From assembly GCA_900546735.1 (NCBI GenBank), contig URDW01000028.1, positions 1-16,590 on the forward strand: a stretch of 16,590 nucleotides of DNA, read 5' to 3'. Below, one piece after another: positions 1 through 6,636 of this stretch (position 1 is its first letter; every line of letters starts with the position of its first letter). A program made the position numbers and the translations under genes. The notes under the pieces were generated by a model that searched no databases, was not told where the DNA came from, and saw only the letters and a list, made by a program, of their open reading frames with translations. This DNA comes from an uncultured Oscillospiraceae bacterium (GTDB taxonomy: Bacteria > Bacillota > Clostridia > Oscillospirales > Acutalibacteraceae).

Positions 1-36
1 AAGTCGTCGGCAGCGTCAGATGTGTATAAGAGACAG
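1..36 (+). other. Nextera/Tn5 sequencing adapter (contaminant)
   Basis: Positions 4-36 match the Illumina Nextera read-1 adapter: TCGTCGGCAGCGTC followed by the 19-bp Tn5 mosaic end AGATGTGTATAAGAGACAG at 18-36. Positions 1-3 (AAG) are probably the last bases of the i5 index. This is library-preparation sequence, not genome. Its ATG at 22 creates a false N-terminus (MYKRQ) on the first gene. The inverted copy lies at 16551-16586. Confidence 0.98.
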
Positions 37-1362
37 GTCCTGCGCGGCGATTACGATGTGGAAAAGTTCACGGCACTTTATAAAAAGCTGCTGGTCAACC
101 AGTTCCACGACATTCTGCCCGGCTCGCATATCCACCCGGTGTATGAGGACGCTATGGCAGACTACCGCGAGATCGAGACGGCGCTTGACGCCATTTTGCA
201 AAAAGGGGATAGCAGCGGCCAATATTTCAACACCCTGAATTTCCCCAGGAAATCTTTGACCTTCGTTGCCGATGCAAACGGCGACTGCGTGCGCATGGGG
301 CAGACCGGCCGCTTTGTGGTGCCGGCCCTGCCGGCCTTGTCCTCGGGCAAACTGCCGGCAGCAGAGCGGGTGGATAACTGGTTCTCGTTTGATGCGGCCA
401 CCGGCACACTGCAAACACCGTATTATACGGCTGTCTTGGCGCCGGACGGTTCCATTACCCGTTTGTTTGATAAGGCGCTTTCCCGCGAATGGGCAGACGG
501 TGCGCTGAATAAACTAAGAATATACGACGACCGCCCCGGCAATTACGACGCTTGGGACATCCTGCCGAATTACAAGGACAAAGAGGTCGAGATTTCGGTT
601 GCCGAATCACTGCAGCCGGATGCCTGCGGCTCTGAATTTGTCGCATTTAAATCGGTTTTGAAAACAGAAAAATCCGTCTGGACAATGGTTTTGCGCTTTT
701 TCCGGCAGTCGCCGGCTATCGAAGTGGAAAACATGGTCGACTGGCACGAGAGTCATAAGCTTGCCAAGGCAGAATTTTCCTGCAATGTGCTGGCGCGTGA
801 GGCGGCTTGCGACACATCTGCCGGCTTTATCATGCGTGAAACACATAAAAACACCACCTGGCAGCAGGCCAGGTTTGAGACATGCCACCACAAGTGGTGC
901 GACCTTTCCGAAACAGACGGCGGCCTTTCCCTGATCAACATGGGCAAATACGGTGTCGGTTTTGACGGCAACTGTATTTCCCTGAGCCTTCTGCGTGCAA
1001 CACAGCGCCCGGACGTCACTTCGGACCTTGGCCGCCATGATTTTTGCTATATGCTTTATCCGCACGCCGGTTCGTTTGTGCAGGCGGGCATCAACCGCAT
1101 CGCATTTGAATACAATGTTCCGCTTGTCCAGGCTGACTGCACCTGGCCGTATCCGGATTTTGCGCCGCTGTATCTGCAGGCGGTCAAACGCTCGCAAAAC
1201 GGTAAAATGACTGTTTTGCGCCTGAGCGAGCAAAACGGCGCGCGCGGCACGCTGCATTTGCCGCGTAAGGTCAAAGTGCTCAATCTGCTGGAGGATGTTC
1301 TGGAAGAGACGGATGTGCTGGAATACACACCGTTTGCGTTGATTACTGTGGGGCTTGACTGA
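37..1362 (+). CDS. GH38 family alpha-mannosidase, C-terminal part (5' truncated)
   Basis: This is the C-terminal ~441 residues of a glycoside hydrolase family 38 (class II) alpha-mannosidase, a retaining enzyme that releases alpha-linked mannose from glycans. The motif NQFHDILPGSHI, about residues 27-38 of the fragment, is typical of the helical middle domain just after the catalytic barrel. Further on, GLSLINMGKYGV (about 300-311) and a segment containing DFCYMLYPHAG match the beta-sandwich C-terminal region of the family. The catalytic N-terminal domain with the zinc ligands and the aspartate nucleophile is missing because the contig starts here. The ATG at 22 belongs to the adapter, so there is no real start in the window. 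The stop overlaps the next start by one base (TGATG), suggesting translational coupling. Specificity (alpha-1,2/1,3/1,6) cannot be read from this part. Family is confident, substrate is not. Confidence 0.9.
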   Translation, partial: VLRGDYDVEKFTALYKKLLVNQFHDILPGSHIHPVYEDAMADYREIETALDAILQKGDSSGQYFNTLNFPRKSLTFVADANGDCVRMGQTGRFVVPALPALSSGKLPAAERVDNWFSFDAATGTLQTPYYTAVLAPDGSITRLFDKALSREWADGALNKLRIYDDRPGNYDAWDILPNYKDKEVEISVAESLQPDACGSEFVAFKSVLKTEKSVWTMVLRFFRQSPAIEVENMVDWHESHKLAKAEFSCNVLAREAACDTSAGFIMRETHKNTTWQQARFETCHHKWCDLSETDGGLSLINMGKYGVGFDGNCISLSLLRATQRPDVTSDLGRHDFCYMLYPHAGSFVQAGINRIAFEYNVPLVQADCTWPYPDFAPLYLQAVKRSQNGKMTVLRLSEQNGARGTLHLPRKVKVLNLLEDVLEETDVLEYTPFALITVGLD

Positions 1363-1772
1363 TGGTACTTATCTGGATCCTTATTGCTGTGGTTGTGCTG
1401 GTCTTGATCGCCGTCTGCGGTCTGCTTGTTTTTCCGCTTGTCAACAACCGTGTGTGGAACAGTCTTACGGAAGAACAGCAGTGCCTTACACTCACACAAA
1501 AGGCACGCAAGCTGACGGAGTTTAAAAATCTTTCCTCCGGCACACAGGGCCGACTTTACTATGTGGTCAACAAGCGCAAAGTGCTGATCTATCCGTGGCG
1601 GCTCAACGGCGGCCAAATGGAGATCGTCAAGGCAGACCCGTTTGACTGTTGGAACTATCCGGTGCGCAGCCTGACACAGGAGGAAAGAAAAAAAGCACAG
1701 GAAGATTTAGACGAATACACGCAGAAACACCGCGTGAAAATCATTTATTCACAAATTTCAAAGGAGCAGTGA
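1362..1772 (+). CDS. Hypothetical single-pass membrane protein, 136 aa
   Basis: I do not recognise this family. Residues about 2-27 form a strongly hydrophobic N-terminal helix (Ile/Val/Leu-rich), either a membrane anchor or an uncleaved signal segment. The remaining ~110 residues are soluble and mixed in charge. They include a short strand-like patch GRLYYVVNKRKVLIYPW (about 62-78) and a charged, probably helical C-terminus rich in Glu, Lys and Gln (about 104-125). The start overlaps the stop of the mannosidase gene by one base, and the stop is only 4 bases before the pyrophosphatase start, so it is almost certainly co-transcribed with both. Translation is probably coupled; the only upstream purine run is GGGG about 10 bases before the ATG. 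The open frame is kept across its length between two sure genes, which supports it being real. Confidence 0.75.
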   Translation: MVLIWILIAVVVLVLIAVCGLLVFPLVNNRVWNSLTEEQQCLTLTQKARKLTEFKNLSSGTQGRLYYVVNKRKVLIYPWRLNGGQMEIVKADPFDCWNYPVRSLTQEERKKAQEDLDEYTQKHRVKIIYSQISKEQ

Positions 1773-1776
1773 TTTT

Positions 1777-2313
1777 ATGAACATTTGGCACGACATTTCT
1801 CCCGAGCGCATTACGCCGCAGAAGTTTTATGCGGTGATCGAGATCTCAAAAGGCGGTAAAAACAAGTATGAGATCGACAAGGAGACCGGCATGCTGAAGC
1901 TGGACCGCGTGCTTTTCACCTCCACGCACTACCCGGCCAATTACGGTTTTATCCCAAGAACGTATGCCAACGACGGCGACCCGCTCGATGTTCTGGTGCT
2001 GTGCAGTGAAAACATCACACCCATGACCATTGTGGAATGTGTGCCGATCGGTTACCTGAAAATGGTCGACAACGGCGAAAGCGATGAAAAAATCATTGCC
2101 GTGCCGGTCAACGACCCCAATTACAATTCTTACCACGACATTTCAGATCTGCCGACACATCGCTTCAACGAAATCCGCCATTTCTTTGAAGTTTACAAGA
2201 TGCTGGAGCATGACAAAGTAACAACCGTTTCAACAATAGAAGGGCGCGAAAACGCCGAAAAAACGATTCGCGCCTGCATGGACAATTATGACGCATATTT
2301 CGTTAAAAAATAA
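1777..2313 (+). CDS. ppa: Inorganic pyrophosphatase, family I
   Basis: Soluble, Mg-dependent inorganic pyrophosphatase that hydrolyses PPi to two phosphates in the cytoplasm, pulling biosynthetic reactions forward. At 178 residues the length is normal for bacterial family I. The signature DGDPLDVLV lies at 66-74. The set known from the E. coli enzyme is all visible: E22, K30, E32, R44, Y56, D66, D68, D71, D98, D103, K105, Y140 and K141, nearly in E. coli numbering plus one. A good ribosome site (AAAGGAG at about 1760-1766) sits just before the ATG at 1777. The end overlaps the CCA nucleotidyltransferase gene by 26 bases. Many Firmicutes use the unrelated Mn-dependent family II enzyme, so the family I type here is a modest lineage clue. 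Identification is secure. Confidence 0.97.
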   Translation: MNIWHDISPERITPQKFYAVIEISKGGKNKYEIDKETGMLKLDRVLFTSTHYPANYGFIPRTYANDGDPLDVLVLCSENITPMTIVECVPIGYLKMVDNGESDEKIIAVPVNDPNYNSYHDISDLPTHRFNEIRHFFEVYKMLEHDKVTTVSTIEGRENAEKTIRACMDNYDAYFVKK

Positions 2314-3667
2314 ACCAAAAATCATCTTGCCGCCCGGTGCCGCGCAGGCCGTTTCTGCACTGCATGCTGCGGGCTACGCGGCGTATGCCGTGGGCGGCTT
2401 TGTGCGCGACAGTCTGCTTGGCCGCGACGTGCAGGACTGCGACGTGTGCACGTCCGCATTGCCGCAGGCGGTTCAGGCGCTTTTTGAGTCCAAGAACATC
2501 CGCTGTGTCCTTACCGGTGTGCGCCACGGCACGGTCACGGTACTCATTGGCGGCGAGCAGATCGAGATCACCACTTTTCGCACCGATGGCAGCTACAGCG
2601 ATGCACGCCATCCGGACAGCGTGACCTTTGTGCCGGATCTGAAGACCGATCTTGCACGCCGTGATTTTACCGTAAACGCAATGGCGTACGGCGCACAGCT
2701 GGTCGACCCGTTCGGCGGCGTTCGCGATTTGCACAGCGGGCTGATCCGCTGTGTGGGCGACCCGTACCGCCGCTTTTCTGAGGATGCACTGCGCATCATG
2801 CGGGCCGTTCGCTTTGCCTGTGTTCTGGACTTTAAAATTGAAGAAAAGACCGAAGAGGCACTTTTTCAGTGTTTGCCGCAGCTTTCTAAAGTCTCTGTTG
2901 AACGCTTTTTCAGCGAATTGTGCAAGCTGCTGCTCGGCACACACGTCTGTCCGGTGCTTTCCAGGTACAGGGATGTATTTGCCTGCATGATCCCAGAGCT
3001 AAAGCCGTGTTTTGACTATCCGCAAAAAACAGTGTGGCATGTTTATAATGTATACGACCATATCTGTCATACGGTTGAAAATACGCCGCTCGATCTGGAA
3101 ATACGGCTGACCATGCTTTTGCACGACATCGGCAAGCCGGCCTGCGTTTCTTATGACCAAAACGGCTCTGTGCATTTTTACAACCATCCCCAGGTCAGCG
3201 CCCAGCTTGCGGGCAAGATTTTGCGCCGCCTTAAGGCGCCGAACCATCTGCGCAAGAATGTGTGCACGCTGATCGAGCACCACGATGCCTACATTCATCC
3301 GCAGCGGCGCAGTGTGCTGCAGTGGCTGCGGCTGATCGGGCCGGAACTGACCCGAAAGCTGCTTTGGGTGAAGCTTGCCGATCTGAAGTCGCAGAACCTG
3401 CAGAAAACGCAGCCCGAAATTGAGGAGATCGAGCAGATTTTTCCGGTTTTGGATGCGGCACTGCAGGACGGCTGTTATAAGATTTCGCAGCTGCAGGTAA
3501 ACGGCAGCGACCTTCAGGCGTGCGGTCTGCAGGGACAGGCCGTTGGGCAAACGCTGGAGCATCTGCTCAGCCTGGTGATCGACGAAAAGCTTACAAATGA
3601 AAAAACGGCACTTTTAAGTTATGTGCAGACACATGATTGCAAAAATGCATGCAGTATGCTACAATAA
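2288..3667 (+). CDS. cca: CCA tRNA nucleotidyltransferase with HD domain
   Basis: Class II tRNA nucleotidyltransferase that adds or repairs the 3' CCA end of tRNAs without a template. The nucleotidyltransferase head shows GGFVRDSLLGRDVQDCD at 36-52, with the metal-binding pair D50 and D52. RRDFTVNAMA (124-133) and RFSEDALRIMRAVRFA (162-177) are the usual neck motifs. An HD domain follows: H251, H258, the HD pair at 279-280 (LLHDIGKP) and H300, as in CCA enzymes that carry phosphohydrolase activity. Length is 459 residues. The start chosen is the ATG at 2288, inside the end of ppa (26-nt overlap), with no clear ribosome site, so translation is probably coupled to ppa. A TTG at 2328 is possible but has no better site. 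CCA, A-adding and CC-adding enzymes cannot be fully separated by eye, but the full-length HD form favours a complete CCA enzyme. Confidence 0.93.
   Translation: MTHISLKNKPKIILPPGAAQAVSALHAAGYAAYAVGGFVRDSLLGRDVQDCDVCTSALPQAVQALFESKNIRCVLTGVRHGTVTVLIGGEQIEITTFRTDGSYSDARHPDSVTFVPDLKTDLARRDFTVNAMAYGAQLVDPFGGVRDLHSGLIRCVGDPYRRFSEDALRIMRAVRFACVLDFKIEEKTEEALFQCLPQLSKVSVERFFSELCKLLLGTHVCPVLSRYRDVFACMIPELKPCFDYPQKTVWHVYNVYDHICHTVENTPLDLEIRLTMLLHDIGKPACVSYDQNGSVHFYNHPQVSAQLAGKILRRLKAPNHLRKNVCTLIEHHDAYIHPQRRSVLQWLRLIGPELTRKLLWVKLADLKSQNLQKTQPEIEEIEQIFPVLDAALQDGCYKISQLQVNGSDLQACGLQGQAVGQTLEHLLSLVIDEKLTNEKTALLSYVQTHDCKNACSMLQ
3637..3665 (+). promoter_or_regulatory. Extended -10 sigma70-type promoter for the aldolase unit
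   Basis: TTGCAA at 3637-3642, a 17-bp spacer, and TACAAT at 3660-3665, with TGC immediately before the -10 (TGn extended -10). It lies inside the last codons of cca. Transcription would start near 3672, giving a leader of about 27 nt ahead of the ATG at 3699, which has an AAAGGAG site at 3683-3689. Prediction from sequence only. Confidence 0.55.
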
Positions 3668-3698
3668 ACCCGCAAGCAAAATAAAGGAGTAAAGCATT

Positions 3699-4598
3699 AT
3701 GGATTTAAACAAATTTAAAGGCGTTTTTGTCGCGCTGAACACGATTTATGACAAAAATGATGATGTGGATACAGCGGCCATGCAGGCGCTGGTGCGCATT
3801 TACCGTGAGAAAGGCGTGCGCGGCGTGTATGTCTGCGGTTCGACCGGCGAGGGTTTTATGATGAGCACGCAGGAGCGCAAGCGCGCAGCGGCAGCCGTTG
3901 TGGAGGCCGCCGGTGATGACATGACCGTTATCGTGCATGTCGGCTGTGCTTCCACCAAAGAGAGCGTGGAACTGGCGCGCCACTGCGCTGAAATCGGCGC
4001 CGACGCGATCTCCGCTGTGCCGTCGGTATATTACCATCTGCCTGCTGCATCGGTGGAAAAGCACTGGAATGCCATTATAGACGCAACCGATCTGCCGTTT
4101 ATTATTTATAACATCCCGCAGCTGACTTCGTTTGATCTGAGCGACGCTTTGCTGAAGAAATTCGCCGAAAACCCGAAGGTGATCGGCGTGAAAAACTCGG
4201 CGGAACCGGTTTGCCTGATGGAGCGTTACCGTACGGCGGCCGGCGACGACTTCATTATTTTCAACGGCTCTGACGAACAGTATCTGGCCGGCCGCATGAT
4301 GGGCGCGGATGCCGGTATCGGCGGCACTTACGGCTGTATGCCCGAGCTGTATGTTGCCCTGGAAAAAGCGATTCAGGAAGGCCGCTATGACGATGCGCGC
4401 GTGTTGCAGGTAAAGATCAACGACTGTATTTATGCGCTTTTGTCCCAGCCGTCGCTGTACGGCGCAGTCAAAAGCGTTATGTCGCTGCGTTTTGGCATTG
4501 AATGCGGCCAGCCGCGTCTGCCGCTTCTGCCGGTCGACAAAAAGGACGTGCAGTTTATCTGTGACAAAATCGAAAAATACGTTGGTGAATTGGCATGA
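3699..4598 (+). CDS. nanA: N-acetylneuraminate lyase-like class I aldolase (DapA/NanA superfamily)
   Basis: TIM-barrel aldolase that most resembles sialic acid lyase, which splits N-acetylneuraminate into N-acetylmannosamine and pyruvate through a lysine Schiff base. GSTGE at 47-51 is the pyruvate carboxylate-binding motif. Y137 (IIYNIPQLTSF) and K165 (GVKNS) are the catalytic tyrosine and Schiff-base lysine, at the same numbers as in E. coli NanA. HVGC at 80-83, and D192-E193 matching the Asp191/Glu192 pair that holds the sialic acid tail, favour NanA over dihydrodipicolinate synthase. The E. coli Ser208 position appears to be Gly209. Length of 299 is normal. It has its own promoter and a strong ribosome site. 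No nanE, nanK or sialic acid transporter is adjacent, so substrate rests on sequence alone; another 2-keto-sugar-acid is possible. Its stop overlaps the next start by 4 nt. Confidence 0.85.
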   Translation: MDLNKFKGVFVALNTIYDKNDDVDTAAMQALVRIYREKGVRGVYVCGSTGEGFMMSTQERKRAAAAVVEAAGDDMTVIVHVGCASTKESVELARHCAEIGADAISAVPSVYYHLPAASVEKHWNAIIDATDLPFIIYNIPQLTSFDLSDALLKKFAENPKVIGVKNSAEPVCLMERYRTAAGDDFIIFNGSDEQYLAGRMMGADAGIGGTYGCMPELYVALEKAIQEGRYDDARVLQVKINDCIYALLSQPSLYGAVKSVMSLRFGIECGQPRLPLLPVDKKDVQFICDKIEKYVGELA

Positions 4599-5200
4599 GT
4601 GCGCAAGAACACGAGGAAAGGCAGCAGCTGGACAACCCGCTTGTTGTACATAAAGAGAGCGACGCTTCCTATAACGGCTGTCCGAATCTGCAAATGCTTA
4701 CACAAACGCGTGACGAGGACGAGGTACGGCCTACGATCGAGCGCCACCGTTATAAGAAAAAAAAGAAAAACCCGAACCGGGCCAAGGCGATCACGATCGT
4801 TCTGCTCAGCGCCGTTGTGATCGTCTGTGTCTGTGTCGTTGTCTATTTCGTGCGCGGCAACGTTGCACAGCGTACGCCGGATGACGGCGGCTCCACTTCT
4901 GAATCCACCACCGAAAGCCTGCAAGAGCGCTTTCGCAATACGGTCACCGTGCAGGGCACGACTATTTTCTTCGAGGGGGAGGAGATGACAGATGTTGCCG
5001 AGCTGCGCAACTATCTTTCGCTGCTGCCGCTCGACACGCAGGTCATCATACAGGATGAGCATGCCGACACGGACTTTTTCCAGACTGTGCAGGAAACGGT
5101 TTATGCCTGCGGCTTTGAAAAAGACCCGGATGTGCAGTACATTCAATCCTCCGGCCTGGTGCCGCAAAGCGAACAGACCGATACTTCTGCCGCACAGTGA
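4595..5200 (+). CDS. Hypothetical single-pass membrane protein with extracytoplasmic domain, 201 aa
   Basis: Not recognised as a named family. Layout: a polar cytoplasmic N-terminus (1-64) ending in a very basic patch (HRYKKKKKNPNRAK, about 51-64). One membrane helix follows (about 65-86), with the basic side inward, so the C-terminus should face outside. A Ser/Thr/Glu-rich linker (about 98-109) leads to a compact domain at about 113-185. That domain, with TTIFFEGEEMTD, then DTQVIIQDEHADTDFFQTV and ending near ACGF, loosely recalls the strand-helix pattern of the ExbD/TolR periplasmic domain. No ExbB/TolQ partner is present, so this is only a fold hint. The ATG overlaps the aldolase stop by 4 nt (ATGA), and its own stop overlaps the next gene by 4 nt (GTGA), so it is translated as part of this unit. 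Confidence 0.8.
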   Translation: MSAQEHEERQQLDNPLVVHKESDASYNGCPNLQMLTQTRDEDEVRPTIERHRYKKKKKNPNRAKAITIVLLSAVVIVCVCVVVYFVRGNVAQRTPDDGGSTSESTTESLQERFRNTVTVQGTTIFFEGEEMTDVAELRNYLSLLPLDTQVIIQDEHADTDFFQTVQETVYACGFEKDPDVQYIQSSGLVPQSEQTDTSAAQ

Positions 5201-5955
5201 GTATGGATCCACAGCTTTCAGAACTCATCGAAAAAATCGGTTTGCCGCAGCGTGATCTGGCTGCGGCACTGCCGTATCTGGGCTGCGGCTGCACCCCAAA
5301 TGCCGTAAGCCGTGCCAAACGGCTTGCCTGGGCACTGGACAGCGCCTTGCAGGTGCGCAGCCGCTATCAGTCCCTTGGCATTGCCGATTCTGTTTATTTT
5401 GACACGATGCGCGACATCACTGTTTGGTGCGGCAACTGCAGGGCGCCCGGTCTGCAGAACACCGCGTGGCTCGCCAACCACATGCGCCTGGAGCTGTTTC
5501 AGCTCGGCCGGCTGCAGTTCCAGATGGCGCCGTTTCAAAAGCCGCATTATGCAGCCTGTCCGTATGCATTGTCGCCTGTTTTGCATGTGCATATTCCGCA
5601 GGGGTCGCCGCTCGATCATGATGCCTGCCGGCGCTCCTTTCAGTACGCTAAAACTTTTTTTGCCGCACATTTTCCGGATTATGCTTACCGGGCCTTTGTG
5701 TGTGAAAGCTGGCTGCTTTTTAGCGGCAACGCGCAGTTTATGCAGCCGAACAGCAACATTTTAAAGTTTGCGTCGTTGTTTCAGCTTTGCGGCGACAACA
5801 CCAAAAACCCACAGGGGTACGACCGTATTTTTGGCCTGCGCCGCCCGCATTTTGCGCGTTCTACCTCACTGCAAAAAAGTGCCCGGCGCTATATTTTGCA
5901 CGGCGGGCGCCTTGGCGTTGGGTTTGGCTATATTCTGAAAGAAGATATTGTATGA
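5197..5955 (+). CDS. GNAT-like acyltransferase-domain protein (NAT_N/GNAT_C type)
   Basis: Resembles the Firmicutes proteins named 'acyltransferase domain-containing protein', with an N-terminal helical region and a GNAT-like C-terminal domain. Segments I associate with the family are SVYFDTMRDITVW (65-77), RLELFQLGRLQFQ (97-109), LHVHIPQGSPLD (129-140), CESWLL (169-174) and SNILKF (186-191). The substrate is unknown, and I cannot point to a confirmed acetyl-CoA pyrophosphate loop. The chosen start is GTG 5197, overlapping the previous stop by 4 nt; ATG 5203, two codons later, is an equal candidate, and neither has a clear ribosome site. The last gene of the unit, it ends 8 bases before a hairpin terminator. 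Confidence is high that it is a gene and moderate for the family. Confidence 0.72.
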   Translation: MSMDPQLSELIEKIGLPQRDLAAALPYLGCGCTPNAVSRAKRLAWALDSALQVRSRYQSLGIADSVYFDTMRDITVWCGNCRAPGLQNTAWLANHMRLELFQLGRLQFQMAPFQKPHYAACPYALSPVLHVHIPQGSPLDHDACRRSFQYAKTFFAAHFPDYAYRAFVCESWLLFSGNAQFMQPNSNILKFASLFQLCGDNTKNPQGYDRIFGLRRPHFARSTSLQKSARRYILHGGRLGVGFGYILKEDIV

Positions 5956-5963
5956 AAAGAGGA

Positions 5964-5990
5964 AAGTCCCGTACACTAGGTACGGGACTT
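5964..5990. terminator. Convergent intrinsic terminator hairpin
   Basis: A perfect 11-bp stem (AAGTCCCGTAC / GTACGGGACTT) around a 5-nt loop, placed between two converging genes. The tail is only weakly T-rich on each strand (CTTTCCTCTTTT on the minus strand, TTGCTGCTTATAT on the plus), so efficiency is uncertain. Its position suggests it serves both the acyltransferase-end transcript and rnhA. Confidence 0.7.
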
Positions 5991-6008
5991 GCTGCTTATA
6001 TAACTCAT

Positions 6009-6449
6009 TCAAAATGAAAGTTTTTTGATCTCGCCGGTGGCCAGCTTGTCGCAAAGCTCGTTATACTTGTGGCCGGCATGGCCTTTGATCCAGTGGAAGG
6101 ATACGTCGTGTATTTCCAGCAATTCCAGCAAAACGCTCCAAAGGTCTACGTTCAGCGCCTGTTTCCCGTCGGATTTTTTCCAGCCCTTTTTCTGCCAGCC
6201 GTAGACCCAGCCTTTGCTGACGGAATCGCACACATATTTGCTGTCGGTCGTCAGCGTTACCCGGCACGGCTCTTTTAAAAGCTGCAGCGCCCGGATCACC
6301 GCCGTCAGTTCCATTCGGTTGTTGGTGGTGTTTTGTTCGCCGCCGGAAATCTGTTTTTCATTTTTGCCGTAAATCAGCACGGCGCCCCAGCCGCCCTTGC
6401 CCGGGTTGCCGCTGCACGCTCCGTCTGTATAAATCTGTACTTCTTTCAT
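6009..6449 (-). CDS. rnhA: Ribonuclease HI
   Basis: RNase HI cuts the RNA strand of RNA:DNA hybrids, removing R-loops and primer RNA. At 146 residues it matches the usual bacterial length. The whole catalytic set is present: D9 ([11 protein letters not shown]), E47 (NRMEL), D69 (TTDSKYV), H124 (KGHAG) and D134 (NELCDKLA), equivalent to E. coli D10, E48, D70, H124 and D134. The Trp/Lys-rich stretch [16 protein letters not shown] (81-96) is the basic protrusion used to hold the hybrid, so this is the E. coli-like active form and not a domain-less variant. A GGAG site lies about 9 bases before the ATG. It is the only minus-strand gene in the window, divergent from the RNase J gene and facing a consensus promoter. 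Confidence 0.97.
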   Translation of the reverse strand: MKEVQIYTDGACSGNPGKGGWGAVLIYGKNEKQISGGEQNTTNNRMELTAVIRALQLLKEPCRVTLTTDSKYVCDSVSKGWVYGWQKKGWKKSDGKQALNVDLWSVLLELLEIHDVSFHWIKGHAGHKYNELCDKLATGEIKKLSF

Positions 6450-6504
6450 CCGCTCGCTCCGTCAGTCTGAGTTTTTTACATAATTCTTAATTTTATGTTT
6501 CAAT

Positions 6505-6533
6505 ATTTTAGCATTTCTGGCGTAAATAATCAA
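6505..6533 (-). promoter_or_regulatory. Extended -10 sigma70-type promoter for rnhA
   Basis: Read on the minus strand: TTGATT (6533-6528), a 17-bp spacer, then TAAAAT (6510-6505) preceded by TGC (TGn extended -10). The start would be near 6498, giving a leader of about 49 nt before the rnhA ATG. Predicted from sequence. Confidence 0.6.
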
Positions 6534-6549
6534 TATGTTCCTGTCGCCC

Positions 6550-6578
6550 TTGACATTGCGGCGCTTTTTATTTAAAAT
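6550..6578 (+). promoter_or_regulatory. Consensus sigma70-type promoter for the RNase J operon
   Basis: TTGACA at 6550-6555, a 17-bp spacer, and TAAAAT at 6573-6578. This is the best match in the intergenic gap, with AT-rich flanks. A start near 6585 would leave a leader of about 52 nt containing AGGAGG at 6619-6624, 12 bases before the ATG at 6637, a slightly long spacing. It lies back to back with the rnhA promoter, 16 bp between the two -35 boxes. The rest of the 6450-6636 gap shows no further clear signal. Confidence 0.68.
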
Positions 6579-6636
6579 ATATGAAGATTTTGATGTGCGG
6601 AACAATACATAGTTTAAAAGGAGGCATTTTATTTTA

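Noticed and set aside
3699-4598. Dihydrodipicolinate synthase (dapA) for the aldolase
   Set aside because: The superfamily is the same, but HVGC, YNIPQLTSF and the D192-E193 pair are closer to NanA; no lysine-pathway gene is near. Not fully excluded.
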